A stretch of DNA of 64,000 bases from positions 3,596,001 through 3,660,000 of the forward strand of contig OZ241742.1 of assembly GCA_965200955.1 (NCBI GenBank), read 5' to 3'. Shown piece by piece: positions 28,139-37,817 of this stretch. The DNA comes from Bin80 sp026708685 (GTDB taxonomy: Bacteria > Bacteroidota > Rhodothermia > Rhodothermales > Bin80). The position numbers and the translations under genes are program-made. Below the pieces are notes generated by a model that saw only the letters and a program-made list of their open reading frames with translations, was not told the DNA's origin and made no database searches. How positions within the stretch are numbered: position 1 is the stretch's first letter; every line of letters starts with the position of its first letter.

Positions 28139-28648
28139 TTAATTCCTCACTCTTCGTGACAAATCTTGTAGTAACAAAAGTCCGACTCCTATTGATCCTA
28201 ATGGAATGGCTAACCATGTGGAATAGAAAATAATCGAAAGACCAGCAGCAGCGATCATCAGTCCAGATATGATAGAGGATGTAACGATCCTTAGTCTGGC
28301 GAGTCGAATATGACCAGTAATGGCTTTCTCTTGTGTTTTCTGAGTATTCTCTGCCAATGTGATAATTCTATCCGCAGCACCAGGAACAAGTTCTTCGTAT
28401 CTACTCAGCTCAGACAAAGAAGGTATCAGCCCACTATGCGATGTGTGTGAGCGTTCTATTCGGACAAATCGGCGCACTATCTCTGATGGGGTATTTGGCT
28501 TCAACCACTTTTTGAAGATAGAACTAGAATGAGTCTGTGTATCAGATAATGGCTCAGATGTTTGATCATTGGATTCTTGACTCAAACGTTCGTCGTTTGA
28601 ATTTTTAATGGATTTCATAGAGACACGCTCAAGGAGATTCGTTTTCAT
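28139..28648 (-). CDS. DUF2335-like small membrane protein
   Basis: The ~169-residue product (start chosen at ATG 28648, MKTNLLERV; the longer frame overlaps the upstream gene without family-like sequence) has a polar N-terminal half. It then carries the DUF2335 signature: a PSLSELSRYEELVPGAADRIITLAENTQ stretch (given here as SELSRYEELVPGAADRI) near residue 90, and two C-terminal membrane helices (SIISGLMIAAAGLSIIFYS and LAIPLGSIGVGLLLL). The family is a predicted membrane protein often found in mobile or accessory regions, function unknown. It overlaps the upstream 28629-28961 gene by 20 bases, so the two are coupled. Confidence 0.75.
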   Translation of the reverse strand: MKTNLLERVSMKSIKNSNDERLSQESNDQTSEPLSDTQTHSSSIFKKWLKPNTPSEIVRRFVRIERSHTSHSGLIPSLSELSRYEELVPGAADRIITLAENTQKTQEKAITGHIRLARLRIVTSSIISGLMIAAAGLSIIFYSTWLAIPLGSIGVGLLLLQDLSRRVRN

Positions 28649-28961
28649 GCTGAGCCATTGCATCAAATAGATAAGCTCCAACAAGGTACCATAACTCATC
28701 CCATGAGGCATCATAGTCCGCAGTGGAATTTCCCGAGAAAGGCATAAGGTATGGATATGGAGGATCACTCCAGAAATCAGGCCGAGCAACCCATCCTTTT
28801 CTGACTTTCTCTCTGGCTCTCTCCATTGCTTCTTGTTGTGCAATGACTTGGTCCAACACCTCAATATCTGCAGCTATTTGAGAATCAGAAATGGGCTGAT
28901 CCGATGTGTTCGTACGATCAGATTTGATCCGAGTATTATGTTCTGATGAGACTTGCTTCAT
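28629..28961 (-). CDS. Hypothetical 110-residue protein
   Basis: I do not recognise a family. The sequence starts with a polar, low-complexity N-terminus, then a charged helix with AQQEAMERAREKVRKGW, then a proline/tryptophan-rich part (DFWSDPPYPYLMPFSG) and a C-terminal helical segment (WDELWYLVGAYLFDAM). No membrane segment is certain. It starts at ATG 28961 and its last 20 bases overlap the DUF2335-like gene in another frame, so the two are probably one operon. Such small pairs beside defence genes may be accessory, but that is speculation. Confidence 0.6.
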   Translation of the reverse strand: MKQVSSEHNTRIKSDRTNTSDQPISDSQIAADIEVLDQVIAQQEAMERAREKVRKGWVARPDFWSDPPYPYLMPFSGNSTADYDASWDELWYLVGAYLFDAMAQHENESP

Positions 28962-29106
28962 GATTGATGAATAATGTATAGGTGGTTGGTATCCCTCACC
29001 GTATCTGAAAAACCAGCAGTGGTTTTTCTTTCATAGTTCAACGATGAACTTATTCCAAATGATCAATAGGATATCATATCAATATCTACATGATGGTTCA
29101 AGAGTC

Positions 29107-31740
29107 TTAGTTCCCCGCAATCACAAGCGGTCGGGTGAAAACATGGGGATCCTGTGCTCCCAGTAGTTCAAGCCGTAAAACATACACGCCAGGGGGTAGA
29201 TCTGGGGTCAGTGATATCTCATGAAATCCAGCACTGAATGTTCCCTCTGGTGATACATATACTTCACGTCCCAGTACATCGTAGAGCACTGCTGATGCGG
29301 ACACTTGCTCGGTTGTTGAGAATGAAACGTTGACGGTTTCAGCGAATGGATTTGGATACGTTGCAAGAAGTGCAGATTCTATGACTTCGGGAACTTCTTC
29401 AATGTTAACCGGTGCGGCGACTTTACTAAAGGTCATACGGTTGAGATTCACCTCACGGTCAGCAAAAGAAATTCTCAAAACCTTGCCGTTACCAGCAGCT
29501 AATTCGGGAGTCTGAATCGTTCTTGTACTCCAATTCTGCCATCCACCAGTATTACCGACTTCAAACTCCCCAATTCGTTCACCATCAAGTGCTATGATAA
29601 CGTCTGAACCGCTACGCTCTCCTCCACTTGCACTAGCACCTCTAATTTGAATCGTATAGGCTCCATCTTCTAAAACGTCAATGGTATATTCAATCCATTC
29701 AAACCGTTCTGTCCATCCGACATTGTAGTCATATCCTTCAGGATCCGTGGAAACTTGAATATCAACACCATCATTGCGGTAGGCTCTGCCAGAGTTTCCA
29801 CCGCCTGGGGTACCCGTGATTGCAGAGTGATCTGTATCACTGTAGGCAATTCCTTGATTACCAAGGTCGTAATCAGCGGCATTAATGATACCTGGAATCT
29901 GATGCTGCTTAAACGGTTTTTGAGTCGTTCCAAAATCGGCATCAAAGATGGATGCAAGGAGTCCACGGTTGACGCGGGCGGAATCAAGTTCAAGAGAATT
30001 GGCCATAGCAAATAGTGCTTCGGTTGCCTCAGCAACTGATGGCTGGGCTGATTCACCGCGCCAGTACTTGAGGACATCTTCATACCCGGGTGCAAAGGGT
30101 ATGCTTAGAGGACTAGTGGTGGTTTCAATTTTCTTATGGGTCCACCAGTTGATTCCAATGTCATGTTCCTCAGTCAAGCGGGTTAAAGCATAAAACCACG
30201 CATTGGAATTCTCACCCGTCTCCCCTAAATAGAGAGGCACTTGATCCTCACTCCGTATGTTCAGCAAGTACTGGATTGCTCCTTGATCCACCGCTTTCCA
30301 ATAATGGTGGAACGTATACACAATATTCTCATAATCCTCTGGTATTGACCTTAGATCCTCGTCAAACGATGTGGCCCAAAAGTTTCCTTCAAGAAAGAAT
30401 AGATGATGCGGTGAAATGGGTTGTACCGCACGAATGATTCGGGCATAGAGCTCTGCTAAATCTGAATGCTCTGTTTCTTCATTAATAACAGGTTCATTGA
30501 TCAGATCATATCCAAGGATGACGGTATCATCATTGTAGCGTCGTGCGATTTCGCGCCAAATCTTAATGGTTTGGGGCCAGTAGATTTCAGGTTCTGTCCA
30601 AAGTCTTGCTTCGCCATCGCTGTCGGCAATACCACCTTGACTTTGTGCTCCAGGGGCGGCATGCATATCCAAAAGGACGGTCAATCCATGCTGCCTACAC
30701 CACTCCAGAAAAGTGTCTAATAAATCAAATCCTTCTTCATCCCACGAGTCGGTTTCTGGGTTATAGAACAGACGGTAATGAAAGGGGAGACGAATATGAT
30801 CAAACCCCCACTCTTTGATGGCGGCTATATCTTTTTCTTGGACATACTTTTCTCGGAAGATCTTAAAAAACTGATCTGTATTGCTCTCTCCGATCAGGTT
30901 GATCATTTGATTGCGTATTCCCGTTGGCCCATCGGTTTCTCCCTCTGGAACAGAGATATGAAGCATGTAACCTTCTGGGAGTAACCATCCACCAAGTCCA
31001 ACTCCTTTGAGAACGGCAGGAGTACCGCTTGGATTTAGAATTTCGGTATCCTTCACGGTGTAAAAACCTTCGGAAGCAAGATCAATCTTCTTTAATTCAA
31101 ATCGAATGGTTCCTACGGGTTTAACGACTCCATCAACTACAAATGGAGATTCCTGAATCCGCTTAATGTTCTGGCGTGGATTGGTCGGTTGATTTGGTGA
31201 GTTATAGTTTGTACCACTATCGGTACCAGCATCATATACAAACAAGTCAACTTCAAGGGTATCCACCCAGTTGTTATCGTCATCCAGTAGACTCAAGTCG
31301 CGAACTCCAACAAACCAATCTGGACTGGGGGCTATCATGGAAGTGACTGTAACCAAATTCCACGGTGGTTGAATTTTGAATTCAACCTGAGCTCTTGCTG
31401 GAGAGCGTCCAATACCTGGTCCATCAATGATCGCCTTTGCATTAGAGGCATCTATGGCATCATTAATCTCGCTCCTAAGTGCTCCTTTTGCTCCGAGCTC
31501 AGACATTTGTTTGATGCCATCACTAGCGGTTTCGCCAGTGGCCCAGAACTTCACTTTGTCGTTATGTGTCCCACCGATCAAGCCCGAAAAGTGCGGATTA
31601 CCGGGAAAATCTGTAGGATGCGTCTCTGCACTCCATGTCGCATTAAATGTAAGTTCATAGGTAGCGGTGCCTTGAGCTATTGCTATTGAAACAGCGAATA
31701 GACAGGCAAACATGCAACTGATGTAGAATTTTAAGATCAT
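29107..31740 (-). CDS. Secreted GH5 glycoside hydrolase with spondin, CBM6-like and T9SS domains
   Basis: From the ATG at 31740 (the longer frame uses GTG) the ~877-residue product starts with a signal peptide ending near AIAQG. Residues ~25-235 resemble a spondin_N domain (HPTDFPGNPHFSGLIGGTH; PSPDWFVGVRDLSL; VYDAGTDSG). The catalytic (beta/alpha)8 domain of family GH5 follows: GVGLGGWLLPEG, HIRLPFHYR, acid/base Glu in DLINEPV (~residue 415), YTFHHYW, and nucleophile Glu in LGETGE (~507). Next comes a CBM6-like beta-sandwich (IEYTIDVLEDGAYTIQIRGA) and a C-terminal type IX secretion sorting domain (TYPNPFAETVNVSF; LYDVLGREV; GVYVLRL). It is an exported beta-glucan-degrading enzyme, possibly cell-surface attached. 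It is monocistronic. Confidence 0.9.
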   Translation of the reverse strand: MILKFYISCMFACLFAVSIAIAQGTATYELTFNATWSAETHPTDFPGNPHFSGLIGGTHNDKVKFWATGETASDGIKQMSELGAKGALRSEINDAIDASNAKAIIDGPGIGRSPARAQVEFKIQPPWNLVTVTSMIAPSPDWFVGVRDLSLLDDDNNWVDTLEVDLFVYDAGTDSGTNYNSPNQPTNPRQNIKRIQESPFVVDGVVKPVGTIRFELKKIDLASEGFYTVKDTEILNPSGTPAVLKGVGLGGWLLPEGYMLHISVPEGETDGPTGIRNQMINLIGESNTDQFFKIFREKYVQEKDIAAIKEWGFDHIRLPFHYRLFYNPETDSWDEEGFDLLDTFLEWCRQHGLTVLLDMHAAPGAQSQGGIADSDGEARLWTEPEIYWPQTIKIWREIARRYNDDTVILGYDLINEPVINEETEHSDLAELYARIIRAVQPISPHHLFFLEGNFWATSFDEDLRSIPEDYENIVYTFHHYWKAVDQGAIQYLLNIRSEDQVPLYLGETGENSNAWFYALTRLTEEHDIGINWWTHKKIETTTSPLSIPFAPGYEDVLKYWRGESAQPSVAEATEALFAMANSLELDSARVNRGLLASIFDADFGTTQKPFKQHQIPGIINAADYDLGNQGIAYSDTDHSAITGTPGGGNSGRAYRNDGVDIQVSTDPEGYDYNVGWTERFEWIEYTIDVLEDGAYTIQIRGASASGGERSGSDVIIALDGERIGEFEVGNTGGWQNWSTRTIQTPELAAGNGKVLRISFADREVNLNRMTFSKVAAPVNIEEVPEVIESALLATYPNPFAETVNVSFSTTEQVSASAVLYDVLGREVYVSPEGTFSAGFHEISLTPDLPPGVYVLRLELLGAQDPHVFTRPLVIAGN

Positions 31741-32371
31741 GATCAAAAAGATACAATGAATCACTCAATGGAAGTATCAATTAACGTTAAACTCAGTTCA
31801 ATTATTACAATCACGATACTTCCTGTTATCTAATATACGATTTTCTATCTTCTTCCTGCAGCACCCATCTCCCAGTAGCTCCATCATAGGAACTATATCC
31901 TATCATTAGCAGTGCAGTGGAATGCTTAAAGGATCCTCATTCGTCAAGGTATTCCAGTGGGAAGTATCAGCGAACATGGTGCATAAGGATTGTTACAGTA
32001 TATTAGAAAATGGGATTTCCATTTTTAAGTTGATTAGCATTAATCATAAGGATAAAGAAAAGAGTGACCGAGAAGATCCATCAGTGATTTTCACAGTATT
32101 TAATGATGTTTTGGACTCAATGGTATAGACCAATAAATGCATATCGGTTGGACTATGTTCATTATAATTCGTCATGAATTTCCGAGATGATTACGATTTT
32201 TGAATGAACTTGAGTCATATCTTAGCCAACTTGATTACATCCAGCTGGCCAGGAAAATCGGTCAACCCACTAAATACTCAGATCCGCACTATACGGTATG
32301 CAATCACCGCCAGTACTCGGGTGTGCGTCTCAAAGACAGTGTCTCGTCAAATCTTCCCCCAGATGTGCCAC
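31741..32371. other. Intergenic region, no gene seen
   Basis: About 630 AT-rich bases upstream of the GH5 gene, containing its promoter. Short frames in it lack any family-like sequence. Confidence 0.45.
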
Positions 32372-32524
32372 TCACTCGCCTACGCGACGAATATCCTTAG
32401 ACACCCTCCGCTCGGACTCCTGTATATCATCCATTAGGTCTTTCCTCAGTGCCACCATTTCATCCGTTAGATCTTTCCTAAATACCGCCATCTCATCTGA
32501 TACATCTTTCATGAGTACTCCCAT
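32372..32524 (-). CDS. 50-residue coiled-coil peptide with undecad repeats
   Basis: This short frame has an ATG at 32524 and stop at 32372-32374, with an in-frame TAG immediately upstream. It reads as four 11-residue repeats: DVSDEMAVFRK, DLTDEMVALRK, DLMDDIQESER and RVSKDIRRVGE. This is the same periodicity as the coiled-coil protein at 26328-27152, though the sequence differs. It is GC-richer than its surroundings. It may be a real small protein or the tail of a decayed larger one; the tidy repeat pattern argues that it was coding. Confidence 0.45.
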   Translation of the reverse strand: MGVLMKDVSDEMAVFRKDLTDEMVALRKDLMDDIQESERRVSKDIRRVGE

Positions 32525-32907
32525 CTAATCCTTGGGCTTTTTGTAAGATTTTCGCACAGCAGATGCAGGATTCCAGACAAAACCGCTGATGGTAACTGCG
32601 TAAAGAAAGCCGCTGATATTCATCGTCCAAAACTGTACACTATCCATTCGTTTAATAAGAATATGTTCAGGTCAATGATAAAGCAGGGATTTGCATTTCG
32701 CAGCTGCCTGTATCAATTAGACGCGAAGAAACACGATATAGTAGCATAGATTCCAAGACACGGCAAAACCTAGCAATAGCTCATATCTTGGCCAATTTAA
32801 TCCAGAGAATAACCTGACATTCTAATGAACACCCTATTTTCAGGAAGACTATTATCGATTAGCATGAGACTATGCAAAACCCCTATAGTAAAGTAGAACT
32901 ATTATTC
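32525..32907. other. Intergenic region with a possible degenerate MITE end
   Basis: AT-rich, no gene. The string gcaaaacctagca near 32764 matches the inner left end of the MITE-like element at 157, but no partner end or 98-bp spacing is evident, so only a decayed fragment is possible. Confidence 0.3.
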
Positions 32908-33213
32908 TGGGGGGACTTAAACGCATTTTAAAAGTCGCTCAGGAGGCTCTGCAAACGGCTCGCTCTTGACCTTTTACCTGAACGCTGGTAAGTAACACTG
33001 ATATCATCATCTGCAATTTTCTTATCCCAACTGGGGATTCAAGTCCAGTTTTTCTGCACTCCATTCACGACCTGAGACTACCCTCTGAATGAATGACTCT
33101 GCATTGAACTCGGCTGCCTAACCACGAATCATCGGTAACACTTTATGGTCCTCAAAGATGTCATTAGGCGATCTTTTGGAATCATGCATGCCGCACAGTA
33201 ACGGGCTATTTCA
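32908..33213. repeat. 306-bp direct repeat, left copy
   Basis: This block is repeated in the same orientation at 37512-37817, from ggggacttaaacgcatttta through acagtaacgggctatttca, with scattered mismatches (roughly 85-90% identical by eye). The last 8 bases overlap the end of the dam pseudogene. Read on the minus strand, both copies carry a short conserved protein end (AEFNAESFIQRVVS, then REWSAE and LDLNPQLG before a stop). The repeat therefore derives from the 3' end of an unidentified gene. The two copies bracket the methylase/restriction cluster. Confidence 0.85.
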
Positions 33214-34042
33214 CTTTCGGACATTCGTAGTTGCTTAAAAAGAGTTCCTTGCCCCTATACCTACGACTGGTGTGCCCATCTTTCTTTTTCACACCATTTT
33301 TCTGGTCATCTGTGCGGTTGATTGCGTAGTTCCATGACTGCTGATTACAGTAGGGAATCCAGTCATAAAGGCACCTTACTTCGTTGCAGTCATCATAGGT
33401 GATCAGAAATTTCAAGCGGTATCGATTACGCCATAGGCATTTAGATAGCCTAACATGGTCATCCTCTGAAAAGGTACAGGTGTAAAGCTAGTGTTAATCT
33501 GCATTAAAATAGGGAGGATCTACAAACATGAATGTTTGATTAGGTAGCCGATCTATAAGGTCTTCAAAATCTTCTGATAGCAATTCTACCCTTTGTAATC
33601 TCAGCGATACCTTTTATAGATGACATGGCCAATTTTCCGGTTTCATAGAGTATTTGGGTCCATAGCCCCAGTAACAGTTTTCATGTCGCATAATGACACT
33701 GTACGAGGTACGATTAAGGTAGAACCATCTGAGTGCACGCTCTAAATTATTTGAGGGCTGAAATTCATTCTTACAGAATCCATTCAGATCTTTCGTGGCG
33801 GGGATTCCATCCAGCAAATCTATCAGATCATGAACTCTATCCCGAATCTGGCAAAACGTGTTGATTACATCTTGGTCAAGATCATTGAGGATTGAATGTT
33901 GAACAGGTGGCTTGGCAAAGAAAATAGAAGCCCTGCCTGCGAATGGATCGCAGTAATGCGAGTGTAGAGGAATTTCTGGTAAAATTAAATTGCGTGCATA
34001 GAACTTGCCACCTGCATAGCGAAAACGTGAGTTACACTTCAC
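33206..34042 (-). pseudogene. Dam-type D12 class N6-adenine methyltransferase, inactivated
   Basis: Three stretches in order rebuild a complete D12-class adenine methylase: the N-terminal FRYAGGKFYAR and CDPFAGRASIFF (SAM site, about residue 30), the internal FMFVDPPYFNAD (DPPY catalytic motif), and the C-terminal LYTCTFSEDDHVRLS ... GKELFLSNYECPKVK. An in-frame TAA at 33614-33616 interrupts it after NWPCHL, with the frame continuing as KVSLRLQRVELL. A one-base shift at about 33486-33500, after FNAD, breaks it again. The start is a GTG. The gene is therefore dead or badly mis-sequenced. Its 3' end touches the 306-bp repeat. Confidence 0.85.
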
Positions 34043-34240
34043 ATACGTATTTGCATCTACTATCGGGCATCAAATAGTGTCTGCTGATTAGGGACAATGA
34101 GCGTTTTATTCATATCTGCTGGTTTCGTTAGAGGTGATTGCAAATCCTATCATGCGAACCATTTGCATTGATAATCGTCGTCATTTTCTAGGTCAATGGG
34201 ATATCCTGATCCGAATTGATACCTCTCTCCAAATAATGGC

Positions 34241-35363
34241 TCATGAGATTTCTTTGGACAGAGATTCAAATTCAATCTCACTTTGCAGTACGATCTCCTC
34301 AATCACGGGTGTCACTTTCTGTTTCTCAACTAATATATTGAAGATATTGGCCAGTCTAGGAACATTGAAAATTTCTTCAATACATTCCATGTATTTATCC
34401 ACCACCTGTTGAACACTGTATCTTTCTATCGCTTGAAGTCTTATTTTTTCTGTAATAGAATCAATTGAATCAGTTGATTTTACAACAAAGGTGATAGGGT
34501 ATCCTTGAACCTTATCAATATCGAGAAAGTATTTGCCTACATCAATGGTCTCAGTAACCTGAAAGATCTACCGAGTGGACGCATGACAAAGTCAATTCCA
34601 CCGTCGTTAGCATTCGTACGCCCAGTTTTGTATAGTGCCAACATATCTTCATTTAAGTCATCCTTTGACCATCCCCAGTAGATTACCTTGCCTGCAAAAT
34701 GGGCTTTTAGAATCGCAAAACTCACAATTTCAAAATTCTTACATCCACATGTTGATTCAATAAATCTGCGACAAATAATTTAGCGGTGGCTGGATCACTA
34801 CCCTTCAATTCTAATATTTTTTGGCATTCTGCAATGAATGAATGAAACGCATTCTGTCGAGCTTCAATATACTTCTCAATAATGGCTATGATGGCCACTG
34901 AAAGATTAACATCCTTGCCTGCGGACGTAATCTTCAGCAAATTTTCATTAATCCAATATCTCTGAGTTTCAAGATTACGTATAACTACTTGGGCCGTCTC
35001 ATTCGGGAAAAGCTTCGTGAATTCTTCATTCAGCCTATGATTGAGAGCGTGATTTTGCAATCTACTCCCAAAAGGTAATTCGCGTTGTCTTTTTAAGAGA
35101 TCGGAAAATCGTGCTCCATCATATCTGTCATATTTTCCCCATACATTAAAATCTTTATTGATGTAGTCTTCAACGAGGACATAAATCGCATAATGATTTC
35201 CGTATGCAGCCCTTGCCTTAGACCCTCTGTTTGCAGCCTCTGTTTTAATGTTCAAGTATTGTATCAATGGACTGCGTTCTAGAATATCCTCAGCATCTGC
35301 AGTGGTATAATCGGATAGAACATCAAGGATGGTTGGGGTAAAACCATGTCTTCGTATTGGCAT
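34241..35363 (-). pseudogene. Type II restriction endonuclease, two frameshifts
   Basis: The first 213 codons read openly from ATG 35363 to near 34730. Switching frame there gives NFEIVSFAILKAHF, VIYWGWSKDDLNEDML and GRTNANDGGIDFVMRPLG. A second switch near 34560-34575 gives QVTETIDVGKYFLDID and continues openly to the TGA at 34241. The segments IYWGW, the KTGRTNANDGGIDFVM block with its Asp, and FxxTE resemble a PD-(D/E)XK type II enzyme. It follows the YhdJ-like methylase by 9 bases, as a restriction-modification partner should. Each lesion is a single-base change, so the enzyme is inactive unless the assembly is wrong here. Recognition of ATGCAT would be a guess from the methylase. Confidence 0.75.
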
Positions 35364-35372
35364 TTGCTGACG

Positions 35373-36242
35373 TTAATCTACAATTTCTTCTGCGTAAAAA
35401 TTCTTGACACCATTAGCATTGAGCCTACGGGTTTTCTTAGATACGGATTCAAGTGGTCTTCCGTTCAAACTTGAATACCCTAAAACTCTACGAAGTCCAA
35501 TATCAACGTAATCTGGGTTAAGATCAATCCCAATACTACGTCTACCTAGCCGGGAAGCGACTGCACAGGTTGTATATGTACCAGCAAATGGATCAAGAAC
35601 AACATCTCCTGGATTTGAGCTAGCGAGGATGATTCTATTGAGTAGCGATTCAGGCTTTTGGGTAGGGTGGTTCTCGTATTCATGCATACGATATCGGACC
35701 CGTGCAAAATACCACACGTTACCTGGATTTTTGATAGAGCTATATTCAGAAGGAACTTCTTTACGGTAATCAATTAGTTTTCGTTTGGCACCAGTCTTGG
35801 CTTCTATTGCGATATCATCGTAATTGAATGTATAGTTTTGTTTATCCTTAACACCAAATAAAATAGGTTCATACAAAGATCCAAATTTTTTCTTCGCTTG
35901 AACTCCAGAACTATCATAATGCCATACGATACGGGACATCACATGAATGAGTGATTGAGTATAGATATCAATGTAGGGCATGGCTTGGGTGCTTGTCATA
36001 ATATAGATAGAGCCATTTGGTGTCAATTTGTTAATGCACAGCGATATCCATTGTTTGCACCAATCAACATAGTCATCAAGGCATGGCCATTTGTCTTTAA
36101 CATAGCCAAAGTCCTTACCTATGTTGTAAGGAGGGTCTGCAAAGATAAGGTCAACCGATTCGTCTGGCACCTGTGATTCAAGAACATCTAATACATCACC
36201 ACAGATCACTTTATGTCCAACACTTTCAAAGAGATTGGTCAT
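35373..36242 (-). CDS. YhdJ-like adenine-specific DNA methyltransferase
   Basis: The 289-residue beta-class methylase has the catalytic LIFADPPYNIGKDF at residues 32-45, then a YhdJ-type body (MTSTQAMPYIDIY; SRIVWHYDSSGVQAKKKFGS; ENHPTQKPESLLNRIILASS) and the SAM motif VVLDPFAGTYTTCAVA near 235, where the usual FxGxGT is changed to FAGTYT. The E. coli YhdJ relative methylates adenine in ATGCAT, so the same target is plausible. It is intact while its presumed restriction partner downstream is broken. Its start overlaps by 4 bases the end of an upstream membrane-protein gene, placing all three in one transcript. Confidence 0.88.
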   Translation of the reverse strand: MTNLFESVGHKVICGDVLDVLESQVPDESVDLIFADPPYNIGKDFGYVKDKWPCLDDYVDWCKQWISLCINKLTPNGSIYIMTSTQAMPYIDIYTQSLIHVMSRIVWHYDSSGVQAKKKFGSLYEPILFGVKDKQNYTFNYDDIAIEAKTGAKRKLIDYRKEVPSEYSSIKNPGNVWYFARVRYRMHEYENHPTQKPESLLNRIILASSNPGDVVLDPFAGTYTTCAVASRLGRRSIGIDLNPDYVDIGLRRVLGYSSLNGRPLESVSKKTRRLNANGVKNFYAEEIVD

Positions 36243-36813
36243 CTGGAATATACATCTATGTTAGATACAAATGTCCCTAAAATCGTTTTACGATCCATAC
36301 CTTTTGTTTTGTATCCTAAGTCTTTACGTATCGCTAAAACAATGTCAGCAACTGGATCAAGAACGGATGATGGTGAATTTTTTGAATCCGAATTATTGCC
36401 CACTTTTCTGAATTTTACAAATGCATGAACCACTTCATTAGGAGCCCATAAATTCAAATTTTGCATTATCTGGAACATATCGTCACGTATTTCATCTTCT
36501 TCTGGTTGTTTTCCTTCAACTGATGCACGAACTGAATTGAAGATCAACCCTAGAATTTTCTCATTCACAAGGACTTTTTCATCTCTGAGAAGTGCCTTTC
36601 TTGCAGAGATTTGGTCTTGCTTTTTTGATATATATACATTAGCTAGTGCAGTAAAACTGTTGCTAATCCGATAATAATCGTACTCTTGAGAGCAATATTT
36701 TGGGGAAATACATCTATGAAAGACATTAGCTCCAAGACAAATAGAAGTAATAAATTAATGACTATCACTGCCGATAGCAGCGTCAGAACTAAGGAGGTAA
36801 CTTTCCTCATCAT
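36239..36813 (-). pseudogene. Two-helix membrane protein of unknown family, frameshifted
   Basis: From ATG 36813 the frame has two membrane helices (VTSLVLTLLSAVIVINLLLLF and LKSTIIIGLATVLL) and ends at 36643-36645. A one-base shift at about 36640-36650 continues into ANVYISKKQDQISARKALL and then the soluble domain (NEVVHAFVKFRKVG; SSVLDPVADIVLAIRKDLG) to the stop at 36239. The 109-codon soluble part alone begins only at a GTG. The stop overlaps the methylase ATG by 4 bases. A second, diverged copy of the soluble part is at 40020-40304. The function is not recognised; its place at the head of a restriction-modification operon is notable. Confidence 0.6.
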
Positions 36814-37511
36814 GCATGAAATGGAATTATGTGTAACTATAGTATTTCTCAATAGGTTTCAATCAGGGCAATTATTGATAAAAGGGTCGCATAGTAGAGT
36901 AAACAGTGGAAAGAAAAGTCCTCGTGTAATAACCCGCAGAATGCAACAAATGCTCATGATTCTCAATTATTTGACGCTTAATAAAATCTTAAAAGACAGA
37001 GTCTCTAGCACAGGAAGAATCCGAATGAACTGAAAGGCTTGCAATGGATTCCGCGAGAGCATGGGCTGAAATCCCCACTTCTTTACATTTAATATTGAAC
37101 GGTAATCTGCATATTAAAAATCTCGTAACAAATGATGCCTCATAATCACAACGGTAATGACAAAATATGAACATAGGGGAGTTCGCTAATCAGTTAAGTC
37201 TTTTTCGGCTAATGAGTGGAAAAACGCCTCCCTCACAACAATGCTTCTGAGACGCATTAAAACGTTAGAGTAGAATGCAATCAGAATATCAAGTCAATGC
37301 ACTAATGAACAGACACAGAAATTGATTGATTCAAAAATTTGAAAATGAAAGTTTTGTTGAAGTATGGAAAAATAAATCTTCATCCTGAAAACCATCATTT
37401 TATTATTCTGGTAATCAGATAAAATATACCTTTGAAGGTGTTTAAGCAAGATTTTGATGAATAAAAGTTCACCTTTCATTAGACATCCCAGTAAGGTTGA
37501 AACAAAAAAAA
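36814..37511. other. Intergenic region, no gene seen
   Basis: About 700 strongly AT-rich bases with only short frames. It contains the promoter for the methylase operon and ends at the right copy of the 306-bp repeat. Confidence 0.45.
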
Positions 37512-37817
37512 TGGGGGACTTAAACGCATTTTAAAAGTCGCTCAGGAGGCTCTGCAAACGGCTCGCTCTTAACCTTTTACCTGAACGATGGTAAGTAATA
37601 CTGATATCATCATCTCCAATTTTCTTATCCCAACTGGGGATTCAAGTCCAGTGTTTCTGCACTCCATTCACGACTTGAGACTACCCTCTGAATGAATGAC
37701 TCTGCATTGAACTCGGTGGCCTTACCACGAATCATCGATAACACTTTCTGATCCTCAAGGATGTCTATTCAACGATCTCTTCGAGTCAGGTATATTGTAC
37801 AGTAACGGGCTATTTCA
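37512..37817. repeat. 306-bp direct repeat, right copy
   Basis: Same-orientation partner of 32908-33213. On the minus strand it keeps the protein-like end KATEFNAESFIQRVVS, REWSAE and LDLNPQLG followed by a stop, in a slightly longer open stretch (VLSMIRGKATEFNAES) than the left copy, which has a stop at that point. The distance between copies is about 4.6 kb. Confidence 0.85.
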
